64,000 bases of DNA from Kalaharituber pfeilii (Eukaryota; Ascomycota; Pezizomycetes; Pezizales; Pezizaceae), in assembly GCA_015179045.1 (NCBI GenBank), contig WHUZ01000002.1:1674001-1738000 (forward strand), written 5' to 3'. The position numbers and the translations under genes were made by a program. Within the stretch, counting starts at the first letter, position 1, and each line of letters starts with the position of its first letter. Below are positions 34,325 through 46,144 of the stretch, piece by piece. The notes beneath the pieces are model-generated. The model saw only the letters and a program-made list of their open reading frames with translations. It made no database searches and had not been told where the DNA came from.

Positions 34325-37300
34325 TACTGAAATGTCCAAGCAACTAGTCTGGTTCGGAACTGTGGATTGTTTATAGATTGCAGGTTGTCTTATAGATTGC
34401 AGGTTGTATTAATAGTTGAACACAAATGATTATGGGATCAGGTTATTTATGGCGAGAATTGGGTTTATATGTACAGTATCATCATATTAGGTTAATAATT
34501 TGGGTACGCTAGCAAGTTGATGCATTAATATCACTGTCTGCACTCCAACGGACGAACACGAAAATAGAATGGTCTAATAATTATTAAAATCTGCTTGTTG
34601 ATATTTGAGATATGGTAAAGTTGCTGTTGATGATTATGCTGACCCAAGTACCTTTTCAAAATTAGCAACACCATCTAAAACATACACGCTAATTTGCACA
34701 TAAAAAAGAGGGGGTGGAAGGAAATTTTTCAGATTTAGGTGCCTTGTCAAGGGCAAATCTCATCAATGCCAATGGCTATGTTGACCGTCGTGAGATTATA
34801 AAAGAAAATCATCATCGAACTGGAGGAGGACGGGGGACGGGCAGTCACAAGTCGGGATGAAAGAGAGATCTCATGGTACTAACCTATTGATGAGCCTCTG
34901 TTTACATGCAGTGTTTTGCGTATGAATATTCGGTTTTTTCCCTAAACCTAACTTTAGAACGTCAGCGCATGTTCAACATTTCTTTGCGTATGTGCATAAT
35001 ATTTGAACCATACATCAAGTATCAGTAGTCCTAAACTCGTCTTGCGCCGTGATGACACAGCTCAGACATATGCTTGTCATTTTTGTAAAGGAATCTCATC
35101 CTTTGGTAGGGTAAATCTCTGGAGTAAAATGAAATGAATGAGACCTACCCAGTGAATATAATTGATAAACAGGATGATTGTTCAAAAGTGAATGGTGCAG
35201 TATCTATGCTAAAAGGAACTCATGTTAGCAACAGCAAATTAACCACTGAGACATTGTCGTGACATGCAGAGCAATAAAACATCAGATTTGCATGAATGGT
35301 ATTTAAAAGGTTTTTTCGTCATCGGTATACCCGAATATGACTCGTCATCTAAGGAGATCATCATGAAAGCACGCGAACAAAGGTAATTATGGTAAAAAAA
35401 AACAAAAAAAAAACTCACCAATTAGTAGGCCAGTGGACGCTGTTTTGAAAACTAAACCCAATATAGGCTGAAGAGCCAAGTCAGTAATGAACATAGCGGT
35501 GAAAGACCCTGAGAAGCGAAATGTGGCATTAGAGAATCAGTGGGACAGGTTTCTGAGGCCTGCCACAATAAAAGCAAGAATCATCGACCGTTATTTTCAT
35601 AAAGGTCTAATCGCCCAGTGCTTACGGCTTCATCACCTTCATTCGGGCAGTATAAAGAAATGCGAGGACAGAAGATATACCATACATTTCTACCAAGGCC
35701 AGCCCACGAGCCCACGACTAGATGACAATAACCTAATCTATATGCAAATCGTTAGCACAAGTATGTAAAGCGATGCAGCTGATATTGAAGTGTATTGAAT
35801 ATAGGGAGCTCAGTAAGCCATGCACTTTCGTCCTCATTTCCGCTGAGTAAGGCGGTCGGACGGTAATTTCCAGTCTAAGTTTGAAATGCTCATCATAGCA
35901 AAGGAGTTGAGGAACGGTGTATTGATGTGTGAATGGGGGACTGCCAAAGCCTTACCATTGCGCGGAGCCGGTTGCAGTTGCCGTGCGCAATTGCGCAATG
36001 AATCATGAACCAGCTCTGTATAACCGTTAGCCTCATTGTCTGCTGAGCTGACTAATAGATAACGCAAGATGACAAAAATGAAATCTCCGTTGTTCAGCCT
36101 GACGTGCAAGTTTGGTTTCATTCCCAGGTACTTCAGCACCCTAATAGGGTCAAAGACTCTAGTTTATGCGGTTTTGTCATCATGATGGAGGAGTGGAGGA
36201 GGTAGTTGAGAGAGTTATACATACACAGTATAATTATATAGGTAGACATGCTAGATCTGTTGTTATTCTTGTTGTGAATTGAAGGCGGATATGGGGATAA
36301 GAGAATGTATTTCACGAGGACTGAAAATTGTGGTCTTGAGATCTGCTGCATCTGGGGAAAAAAATATACCTGCAAGCCGGGGGTCTTGTTCTTGTGGGCG
36401 GCCTTGGCATGTGGACATTAGGCAGGGATTTCTTCGCGTAGGGTTCAGGGCTTGCTGCTGGAGGCGAGCACCTGGTCACGGCTCTTGGCGCGCCGTATCG
36501 ATAAATGTGAGAGCGAGCGCCAAGGCCTCATATGCCAGGGGCGCAGAACATGGCCCAAGCAGCAATCAAGCCGTCACCAAGCCCTTCCGATCCGAACCAA
36601 TATCATATCGCCTTACCCTCGGCATAGTGTGTCCCAGGGCGTTGTATCGACGGCCATGCGGAAATGCCTCATGCTTGAAATTTGCTGGTACGCGGGCGAA
36701 GTCGGAATTCCACGAAGTGCAAACCATGTGCTGATTACTGACTGGCGGGAATCGCTGCACACCAGGTAATGTTAATTCTGGAAGCAAAAGCTGAGGTACT
36801 GTACTACATAGTTGATCTCATGTAAAGTACTCGTACAGTACCTTGGGAGCAGCGGAAACATGCGTATGATAGCCCAAACAAGCTCAAACAAGCGTCTGGA
36901 TCGGCGGAGATGCGGCAGATGCATCATGGGATCTTGGCAGCGCCCGAATGAAAGCACGCGGGCGACTATGAAAGTATGCATATCATATCATATGCTACCG
37001 GGAAGCGGAGTTCACTCACGCACTGTTTCCAAGACCTGGTACCGCATGGTTGCTTTTCGTTTGTAGACTAGGAAGGCAGTACGCTGAGACAGATTGCCAA
37101 AGGAGCTCTGGCTGACGGCGGGCGCGAGAAGCTGGAAGTGGAAGTGGCCCCTGCTGCCGTTCGGCTAAGTACAAGTATGTGGAACAGAGTATCATATCAT
37201 ACTCAGTACAGACGTCAGGCGCAGCGCAGTGTGGGGCAGAGCCACACCGCCCTAGAGCCCACCGCAGCAGCACTACCATACCTGATGCGCATATCCCGCC

Positions 37301-37820
37301 ATGCTTGTTACCAACCTGTTGCAATTACAGTACCGGTACTGTGCAGCAGCGGGTGTCGGATGGAGATGGGATGGGATGGGATGGGGTGGGGTGGCGGCCA
37401 TTAGGCCATGGGCGCAGATCGTCGAGAGCCTCTCGCTGCTGTATGACACTCGTACTGCCCAGCCAGACCCACACCGGCGCCCGCACTTAGCCGGCAGCCT
37501 GGCTGGCGCCATGGAGCTCGCCCAGTCTCGAAGAGCACGCCCTTCCTCCTCTCGGCTTTGGGTTGACCGAGGGTAGCTTGAGCTGCGACCCGTGGCCCTG
37601 TGCACCCCATCCCCACCAATATCCTCCAGCCCGGCCAATGCTCTCCTCTCAAGCTCTCCCTTCCCCCTCCCCCTCCCCTCCCCATTGCTCCTCCTCATAT
37701 CCATTCGTTCTTAAATACCCTGCTCAGAAGCTTTCATCCTCATCACCGCCTGTTTCCCTTTGTTCTCGAAACGCCCTTATAATCTCCAAGCCCTCAGCTA
37801 TCCCCCACAGTGCCGCCAAT
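34325..37820. other. 3.5-kb gene-poor region, ending in the FBP1 promoter
   Basis: AT-rich to about 36370, then GC-richer. Several ORFs of 60 to 150 codons overlap one another on both strands and show no motifs. A GGGAT-type repeat is at 37363-37393 and a strongly pyrimidine-rich tract (CTCCCC repeats) lies at about 37645-37700, just before the FBP1 start. No gene is supported. Confidence 0.45.
37363..37393 (+). repeat. GGGAT/GGGGT G-rich repeat upstream of FBP1
   Basis: Four or more G runs of at least three bases, spaced by AT or T, lie about 430 to 460 nt upstream of the FBP1 ATG on its sense strand. This can form a G-quadruplex. A matching repeat lies upstream of the aldo/keto reductase. 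Confidence 0.7.
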
Positions 37821-39187
37821 ATGGGTACCTCTGTCGACGCACCACAGTCCATCAATACCGACATCATAACGTTGACTCGGTTCCTGACGGAAGAGCAACA
37901 CAAACTTGGCTCACATGCAACTGGAGACTTCACGTATGCTTTCCCAATGCCGCATTATGGTGGAAGTCTGGCTGCTAACAATTGCTATAGTCTTCTCTGT
38001 CATGCCCTCCAATTCTCTTTTAAGAGCATTGCGTACGGATACCTTCCATATATTGCTCATACAGCATAGCTGACATGTCACAACTTCTGCAGTTACTACA
38101 TTAGACGAGCTACCCTGATCAACGTATTCAAACCTCCTTCACAGTGGTTGTTCCTGCTAACTCCCCCATAGCTCGTTGGTCTTGCGGGTTCCGCAAACAG
38201 CACTGGTGATGATCAGAAGAAGCTCGACGTCATTGGCAATGACATCTTCGTCAATGCCATGCGTGGCTGCGGCAAGGTAAAGGTGTTAGTTTCAGAAGAG
38301 CTCGACGAAGCCATCGTGTTTCCCGGAGATGGTAAATACATAGTAGTCTGTGACCCAATTGACGGCTCGTCCAACCTTGACGCTGGCGTCTCAGTTGGAA
38401 CCATCTTCGGTATCTTCAAGCTCGGAGATGATGCACAAGGTGTCGCCGAAGATGCCTGCAAGCCGGGAACAGAACTCGTAGCTGCTGGCTTCACTATGTA
38501 TGGAGCCTCTGCAAACTTAGTGCTCACGATGAAGGGCGGAAATGTCAATGGCTTCACATTAGACAATGCTCTTGGAGAGTTTATCCTCTCCCATCCAAAT
38601 GTGAGCTTTCCGTTTGTCTGAATTTTTTTCCCGTTTATACCAGCTAACAATTATGCAGATGCGCATCCCAAAATCACGATCCATCTACTCTGTCAACGAA
38701 GGAAACTCCATGTACTGGGATGAAGCCTGTCGGGAATATTTCGACAGCATCAAATTCCCAAAGGAGCCTGGCGCGAAACCATACTCATCACGATACATTG
38801 GATCCATGGTTGCCGATGCCTACCGCACACTATGCTATGGAGGCATTTTTGCTTATCCAGCAGATAAGAAATCACCCAAGGGCAAGCTACGAATTCTGTA
38901 CGAATGTGCACCCATGGCAATGGTTATGGAGCAGGGTATGTTATATTTTCCTATAGTAGTTATGGCCGCCTTATTGGGATTTAGGCTAATATATTGTGTG
39001 TGCAGCTGGTGGTATGGCGGTTTCCAGCACGCAAAAGAGGATGCTGGAGGTTGTGCCCGAACATATCCACGATAGGAGTGGAATATTCATGGGAAGCGAA
39101 GATGAAGTCAAGAAAGTCCTTGCGGTGTTTGAGAAACATGCGGCTATGAAGAAAGAGGGGGCGGTCAATGGGAAGCTGGTTAATTGA
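37821..39187 (+). CDS. FBP1: Fructose-1,6-bisphosphatase
   Basis: Key gluconeogenic enzyme that hydrolyses fructose-1,6-bisphosphate in the cytosol. Exons 37821-37933, 37991-38032, 38093-38123, 38172-38600, 38659-38935 and 39006-39187 are all in phase, giving 357 aa. Visible: [20 protein letters not shown] at the N-terminus; [20 protein letters not shown]; the metal and substrate loop [60 protein letters not shown]; and [20 protein letters not shown] near the C-terminus. Such genes are usually glucose-repressed. The G-rich repeat and CT-rich promoter are the only regulatory hints here. Confidence 0.97.
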
Positions 39188-39462
39188 TGTACAGATGGTT
39201 GCTGAGTACGTATTAATATGGGCTGAATTTCACGACGCAATGAATGTGGGCTTTTGACTCGGGGAACTCTGACGCAATTGAGCTCGCATTTTATTTGGGA
39301 TGGATATGGAGTTATATTTGTTGTACATTGAGACCAAGTATTAAGTTTTTTCTTTCTTTGCTCACTTTCCTTACTGATGCACCATACATGACAATGCTAT
39401 ACATCCTACAACGAGTCTAGTCCTGCATAAGGAAATGGAGAAAGCTGCAATAATGCATGAGT

Positions 39463-40885
39463 TTACCAACCGGGGAACACTGGCCTAGGAATGTATGGGG
39501 TCTCCAGACTCCTAGTTAAGCAATTAGTGCTGTTAATCACCTTACGCTTGTAGAACTGTAGGGGAGAGAAGCGTTTGCACCTACCTGATTTCATCCTCAT
39601 CCAACTTGAAGCTTACAGCCTCGACAGCCTCTTCAATCCTCTCGACCTTGCTCAACCCAACAATAGGCATCATCCCTTTGCTCACAACATAAGCCATCGA
39701 AACCACCGCCATACTAACATCCCTTTTCTTGGCAATTGCCTCCACCTGATTTATGATAACCTCATCATTCTCCGTCTCTTTCTTCCGAATCAAGTTAATC
39801 AGGTATTTATCCGTGTGCTCCCTCGTCGTCGCCCTGCTATCAAACGGTCTCGCCAGCGCGCCTCTAGCCAGCGGCGACCACGGAATTAATCCGACGCCTG
39901 TGGCCTTGCAGTACGGAATCATCTCGCGCTCCTCCTCCCTGTAAATCAAATTATAGTAGTTCTGCATGCTGACGAACTTTGTCCACCCGTGGCGGTCGGC
40001 AATATTCTGCAACATCTGGAACTCCCAGGCTGCCATCGAGCTGGCGCCGATGTAGCGGACCTTGCCAGATTCCACGAGGTCATGAAGCGCTTTCATAGTT
40101 TCTTCCATGGGGGTCGAGTGGTCAAGACGGTGGATTTGGAGCACATCGATGTAGGTCCCCAGACGCTCAATCGAGGCGTCGACGGCGTCCATGATGTGTT
40201 TGCGGGAGAGGCCGCAGCGGTTGACAAAGTTGGGGCCCACGTTGTAGGCGGGATTGGTGGAGAAGACCTGGGGGGGGGCGTAAGCGAGTTCGACGAGGAC
40301 TTCAGAACCATAGTGGAGGGGTACATACACCATCCTCGAAGCCAAAGTAGCATTTTGACAAGATGACGAGTCTCTCTCGGGGGATGTTGTATCGCTTGAT
40401 TGCCTTGCCAATTATGCGCTCGCTCATGCCACAGGAGTAACTGTACCGTAGATACTGTTAGCCTGCGAAGTGATGCTGTTTCGATATATTGTGCAGAGTT
40501 GGACTTACACATTGGCTGTCGTCGCCCGCCAGAGAAACCGTCACCAGTTAGCAACTGCTTCATCCGGAAAAACTCAACCGACCCCGATACATCCCCAAAG
40601 CTTCTATCTCTACTCTCGACAAAGTATACCAGGAGACAGAAAACACACCAGTATCCCACGTATTAATACCCGATCGTAGGCCGCCTTCAATAGCGGCAAC
40701 GCCTCGTCTTCGTTCAAAACCCATCCAGCCCATTCAGAGGAGCCATAGGACATGGCGCCGAGGATGATTTTGGAGACCTTGAGGCCACAGTTGGAACCGA
40801 GGCTAGCGAGGGTGAAGTGAGTTAGTTTTTTGCCTATGGCCATAGGGAAGTAGTGGCAATGAAATGCTCACTTTACGTATTCCAT
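39463..40885 (-). CDS. Aldo/keto reductase (NADP-dependent, YakC-like) with one-base frameshift
   Basis: Soluble TIM-barrel oxidoreductase. Minus-strand exons are 40885-40872 (14 nt), 40802-40649, 40515-40509 (7-nt microexon), 40440-40329, 40267-39585 and 39511-39463. The start reads [20 protein letters not shown]. Catalytic tetrad residues are all visible: Asp in NTWDTANVY, Tyr in [10 protein letters not shown], Lys in LVILSKCYF and His in DVLQIHRLD. Further on are [20 protein letters not shown] and [18 protein letters not shown]. The second exon is one base short: after KAAYDR (plus-strand CCC at 40669-40671) the frame must shift to read GINTWDT. With that base the protein is 339 aa, normal for the family. 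Other introns are in phase. The substrate is not predictable from sequence. Confidence 0.9.
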
Positions 40886-42586
40886 GTTGACGAGAGGATA
40901 GTAGCTGCAATACGGAATTATATTAGCGTCGCTATATATTTTTTTTCGGGGGGACGCTTCCTCTGGACAAGAGATCATCTATCATACTGTATACTCACCT
41001 TCTTTTGACTAGAGAGCCGAGCAACGGGAGGAGGACGTAGAGAAGAAGATGCTGAACTCGAGGACAACCGAACGACGCTGTCGATCAATGACAAACTGTT
41101 GTTTTCCTGTTCTTGCTTTGCAACTTTTGCTGTCGCCTACCACGGCACAGCAAGACCCCTCCTGGGCTATATATGGGCGATACCACAGCAGCCGACCCAC
41201 TCCGGGCACGCGAGGCCATCCCATCCCACCCCATCCCACCCCATCCCACCCCATCCCAGAGCCGGCTCCGGTTCTGCGCTTTCCCGGCGCCTGCCGCAGC
41301 ACTTCGAACCCCTGCCCCACATTCCATCCAAACAGCACCTGCAGCGAAAGCCCCCACTGCACTACACCGCACCTTCCGTCACTTCTCTTATCCCCTACTC
41401 TACCACCTATCACCGACTCCCAATTCCTCAAATTCCGAGCTCCTCCTCCAAATCGCTTTCCTCTTCTGAGCACCCCAACCCTTTACAAAATTTCCACATA
41501 GCTTATCTCTTGCTCTTCTTTCATGCCATTGGTCGTTCCATCGTAACAATTCCGTTTCCAATGCCCCAGATGTCCGCTCTCCATCCATCACTTCCCTCAA
41601 ATATCCTCAATTCACCGAAAACCGAATCGACCCGTATCCCTGTAACTGTTTAGCCCTAGCCAGACACGCGCCAACTGTCACAATCACCACTCATACCTAC
41701 AGATATATACACTTGTCTCCTACTCAATGGCTTAGAAATCAACCTTCATAAACTCTGATTCAATATCTTTTTCATCTAACTTGTTCACTTTGCCTATAGT
41801 TCCCCAGACTCCCTGAAGGAATTATACCCCAACTGCATTCCCCTCTGCATCGATGCACTCCCACGATTTTTGAATAGTACTATCAACACAGTAAGCAGCG
41901 GAGGAACTTCTCCACCCTCTACCTATCCCAGCCCTATCTTTACTCCTCTTTGCCCCACACTTTTCCTTCCTATCCCAATTGATAACCCTGCTTTTCGATT
42001 CCTCTCCTGCAAAAGCTTCCCATAAAATTCATCTTGCACAATACTTGCACATCCCATCTCATCCCCTACACGACGTCACCACTTCCTGACTCAACTCGCG
42101 CTCTGTGTAAATGACGTACACGGGACTACCATTTTAAGAAATCCGCCAAGACAGCACTAGGAAGTGCTAAACCTGTTTCATGTGGCACCCGAGACTACCG
42201 TACTGTACTAGTCACATATCATAGCGGTGCTGTACGTTAGTGGATGGAGCCGCTATACGGAGTACCCGACCTACTTAAAAATGAAAAATTTTGAAAAATT
42301 GAAAAAATTGAAAAAAAGAAACAGAAAGCAAAAATTAAAAACAGATTGCCCTGGTTCCAAAGTATACATAATCATATGGAACCAGTAAGATGCTGGACAG
42401 CAAGTCGGAATCTAACCAGAACCACCCCTCCATTTAGTCTGCTGGTTACGAGACTACCGTCAGCCCATAATTCCTCTGTGCATTGGTGCCAGGATTACCC
42501 CCGGCTGTCATATGCAACCCTTCCCGTACTACAACCCACCTTCACAACTCTTGGCACCACCGTCACTCCCCTAAACACAGCATATA
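40886..42586. other. Aldo/keto reductase upstream region and spacer
   Basis: C-rich on the plus strand near 41200-41400, including the CCCATCCCAC repeat. From 41640 to 42340 it is unremarkable with short motif-free ORFs. No gene is supported. Confidence 0.4.
41218..41260 (-). repeat. 10-bp GGGATGGGGT repeat, four copies, upstream of the aldo/keto reductase
   Basis: On the plus strand CCCATCCCAC is repeated three times and followed by CCCATCCCAG. On the reductase's sense strand this is GGGAT/GGGGT, about 333 to 375 nt before its start codon, with strong G-quadruplex potential. Confidence 0.85.
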
Positions 42587-42898
42587 CAGTGCGTAGGCAA
42601 AGGACTTCGGGATTATGCAGTATAAGGAAAAGCAAGTCGTGCATCTGAGCGGACCGTCCTTGCATCTCTTTTTCAGTACTGTTCGAAAAAATCAATAAGA
42701 ATTGCAAAAGAAATAATGGGGCACATGATTTGGAATCAAAGAATCTAAATCCTCTCTCAGAATTCAAAAAGGAGTACTTTTGGTTGAGTTGTTGTGTTTT
42801 CTCAAAGGGTCCTCTTGGATACATGCTCGTGACTCCAAGGCTTGGTAAAACGCGTTTCCTTATATTGCATAGTCCGGAAGACTTTTGCCTATGCACTG
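42587..42898. mobile_element. 312-bp MITE-like element with about 45-bp imperfect inverted repeats
   Basis: The left arm CAGTGCGTAGGCAAAGGACT (42587 onward, to about 42632) is matched by the reverse complement of 42855-42898, CAGTGCATAGGCAAAAGTCT onward. The two arms differ at only a handful of positions over about 45 bp. Left flank is TA; right flank is TG, which may be a mutated TA. The interior has no intact transposase. Tc1/mariner-like by the end sequence and layout. Confidence 0.75.
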
Positions 42899-44285
42899 TG
42901 CAACACTACATGTTTTAGAGAATCGGATTAGAGATAGAAATATGCATAAAGAGATTAAAGAGACATACAGTACAATCGGGATCACATTTCAGGGTAACCG
43001 TAGGGCCTAAGTGGTCGAAGTTAAGGTGTGGATTCGGTATCATATACTTGTTCTACTTTATGCTTATCCCACTTATAGTTCTCATAGAGTTTAACCAGCA
43101 ACAATGGCCCTTCAACCTTACTCAATGTTAACTTGTTTCTCTGACCTTGACATGCAGTACTGTATATACTTAGCTACTACGTAGTTCCGGTTGGCATAGC
43201 GACCCTCATAAACCAGGCATACCCCGTGCGTGATACGGGTAACTGGATCAATGTGTCCCTGATAGAGTAGTCTGGCTTTATACTATCTTCGTGCCAAATC
43301 ACTTGCGCCAGAACTGGCGTTTGAGGTACATCCCGTGATTATTGCTTGAAGACGACACGACACTCACAGCACAGATTCAGAATATATTGACCAGGCCTTG
43401 CGAGGTCGTTAACGGCAGGAGTGTGAACCATTCGTTTGCTGTCCCAATGTGAAGTGAGTAGATTATGTTGAAGAAATCATCTACTGTTGATTATTGTTTA
43501 GCCGACTTATTTATTTTGACGTTGCAGTGGATGCGGTATCTTATGCAGGTACCTGATGGGGATGTATGAGCAAATGCGATTGACGTGGGAGCTGGTGCAC
43601 GAGTACTTGGCACTACGAATCGACACTTGGCAGCGGGATGCCGTTACGTCACGGGCCGACATGAGGAAATCGCCCCGGCGAACGCCATACATCACAGATC
43701 CCTCATTCCCATATCTCGTGCCCCTTATTCTCCTTATTCCGTAGAGATTATAGTACTCACAGGTGGAGTGCAACCAAGCATAGGCTTAATCACACGCCAG
43801 GCCACCAACCTTGTGCCCATCCTGCACCCCCATCTCGTTCCCTTCCGTGTGCATATGTATCCATACATCCCCAGTCTTTCCCCAGTTGCCTGCTCAGCTC
43901 GCGTCCAGACTCTTCATCCACGCCGACTTTCCGACCGGAGCCCACGGGGATAACGTTGCCATCAGCATGAGAATCTCTTTGTCAGAACCGGCTTTCTGTA
44001 GCTATACCTACGTATGTAGTACATATTCCGATCCCTCCTTTCTTGTTAACTCAGGAAAAAAAATGCACATCCTCCGTCCTTCCACTGCAAGTATCCTCTT
44101 GTCTTACCCCCCTCCCCTTCCCCCCCCAATAAAACCAACAGTACCCTACCCTGCCTTGCTTCACATTCTTATCTTCAGCCATCCAACTTCTCATACACCT
44201 TTTCCTTCAATTTTCTCCGATTTCTAATTAGTACAATACCCCAGGAGGGTCCATCATATTCCCAGTTATCTGCTGGTAGAACGAC
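42899..44285. other. Spacer upstream of PIC2
   Basis: 1.4 kb with short motif-free ORFs. A pyrimidine-rich segment (CCCCCTCCCC at about 44108-44128) lies about 160 nt before the PIC2 start. No other feature is supported. Confidence 0.4.
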
Positions 44286-45852
44286 ATGCCCGGCCTGTTT
44301 CCATCTCAGGATGTGCTCGCGGCTACCTTTGGCCACCGCTTTCCATACTTTCAAAAGAGCAAACTCAATGGAACCGAGGCATCAAATCTTTATCCAATCA
44401 TGAGCGTCTCGGAAAAGGCCCATCAGCTCTCTGAAGAAGCTAGTAATGAGCTTGCCAAAGCATCGCTAGCAGCACAAAGGAAAGTTGGAGGAATTGAACT
44501 CTACTCTGCCAAGTACTATACTGCCTGTACCTTTGGTGGTCTCCTAGCATGTGTATGTATATCTGATTTTGGAACCATGAATACCTCGAGAACACTTGGC
44601 TGATCTCCCTATTTATTGTGAAGGGCTTCACCCATACGGCTGTTACGCCCCTGGATCTCGTCAAATGTCGACGTCAAGTAGATGCGAACCTCTACAAGGG
44701 GAACATGGAAGCATGGAAGCTGATTGGGAAAGCGGAGGGTTTTCGAGGCATCATGACTGGATGGTCGCCTACGTTCTTTGGCTACTCTGTAAGACTGCCA
44801 CTTACAAAGAAGTCAAATGCAAGTTGCTAACCAGATAGACAGGCTCAAGGTTCATTTAAATATGGGGGCTATGAATTCTTTAAGAAATTCTACTCGTAAG
44901 GCACTCTTGAGAATTTATTGTTTCGACAACCAACTTTATTGCTTTACTCTAGGGACCTGTTGGGGCCAGAAAACGCATATAAGTACAAGACTTGGGTATA
45001 TCTGGCTGGTTCTGCAAGTGCAGAGTTCTTTGCCGATATTGCCCTTTGCCCGTTTGAAGCCGTCAAGGTCAGGATGCAAACTACAATACCTCCAGCGTTT
45101 ACGGGCACATTCCAAGGAATCAGTGCCATAACTGCAAAGGAGGGTGTCGTAGGGTGCGCATTGACTTCTGCATCTTCAGAGCTGAAGCAATAGAACACTG
45201 ACTGGTATGGCTCAGGCTATACAAAGGAGTTAACCCACTGTGGGCTCGGCAAATTCCCTGTAAGATCACCTTGATCAGCATGTAGTGCTTTCTGCTTACG
45301 ACTCGCAGACACAATGATGAAATTCGCCTCGTTTGAAAGAACAGTGGAGTTCATATACGACTACTACCTACCCGGGAAGAAATCAGATTACGGAAAGGCT
45401 GCACAAACTGGAGTTTCCTTTCTGGGCGGTTACATTGCTGGTATTTTGTGTGCCATTGTTTCCCATCCCGCTGATGTGAGTTCCATGTGTCTCTTTTACT
45501 ACAATGCTAGTATTCACTGACACTGGTTTAGGTCATGGTTTCGAAACTCAATGCCAACCGTGCGCCCAATGAAGCTTTCGGTGCTGCCATGGGAAGGATT
45601 TACAAGGAGATTGGATTCAAGGGATTGTGGAATGGATTGCCCGTCAGAATTGTCATGATTGGTACATTGACCGGCCTGCAGTGGTTGATCTATGATTCCT
45701 TCAAGATATTTTTGGGGTGCGTTGTGTTCTCCAGTTATCCGTGATGACCATTAGGGCACTAGCTAACGCTCTCTCTTAGCTTACCGTCAACCGGAGGAAC
45801 AGAGAAGCCGCCTCAGATGATGAGTGGGAAACCAAGTCAGCCGAGTTCGTAG
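44286..45852 (+). CDS. PIC2: Mitochondrial phosphate carrier, PIC2-type
   Basis: Solute carrier of the inner mitochondrial membrane that imports phosphate (and copper in yeast Pic2). Exons 44286-44552, 44624-44788, 44843-44895, 44953-45153, 45216-45259, 45309-45475, 45532-45716 and 45780-45852 join in phase to give 384 aa. An N-terminal extension of about 75 residues precedes the first repeat, [20 protein letters not shown]. The three carrier signatures are visible: [22 protein letters not shown] and SHPADVMVSKLN. Also [20 protein letters not shown] and [20 protein letters not shown]. The [20 protein letters not shown] segment favours PIC2 over MIR1. Two donors are GTGCG, a weaker consensus. 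Confidence 0.94.
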
Positions 45853-46144
45853 ATTATTTGCAGTTGTAAATAATGTTAAGTGTTGGTGTAATTTTGCCTA
45901 CATTGGCAATAATAGTTGGTATGGTTCGTTTAGTAAAAGTAATATTATTAGACTACTATTATTTCTTTCTCGTTCCCTCAATCTAAGGTTCGTGATATGA
46001 ACAGTGGTATTATGTCTGTACTGGATTATCTTCATCTCTTTCACCAGCTTCTTGCCCATCATGATCGTTCGCAATACGCCCGATACTTCTGCCAAAAGAA
46101 CTCCAACTTCTTTCATATATTCGTGTTAAGCCTTCATCACGCCA

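Noticed and set aside
34325..37560. Numerous ORFs of 60 to 150 codons
   Set aside because: Mutually overlapping on both strands, no conserved motif, no splice-linked extension.
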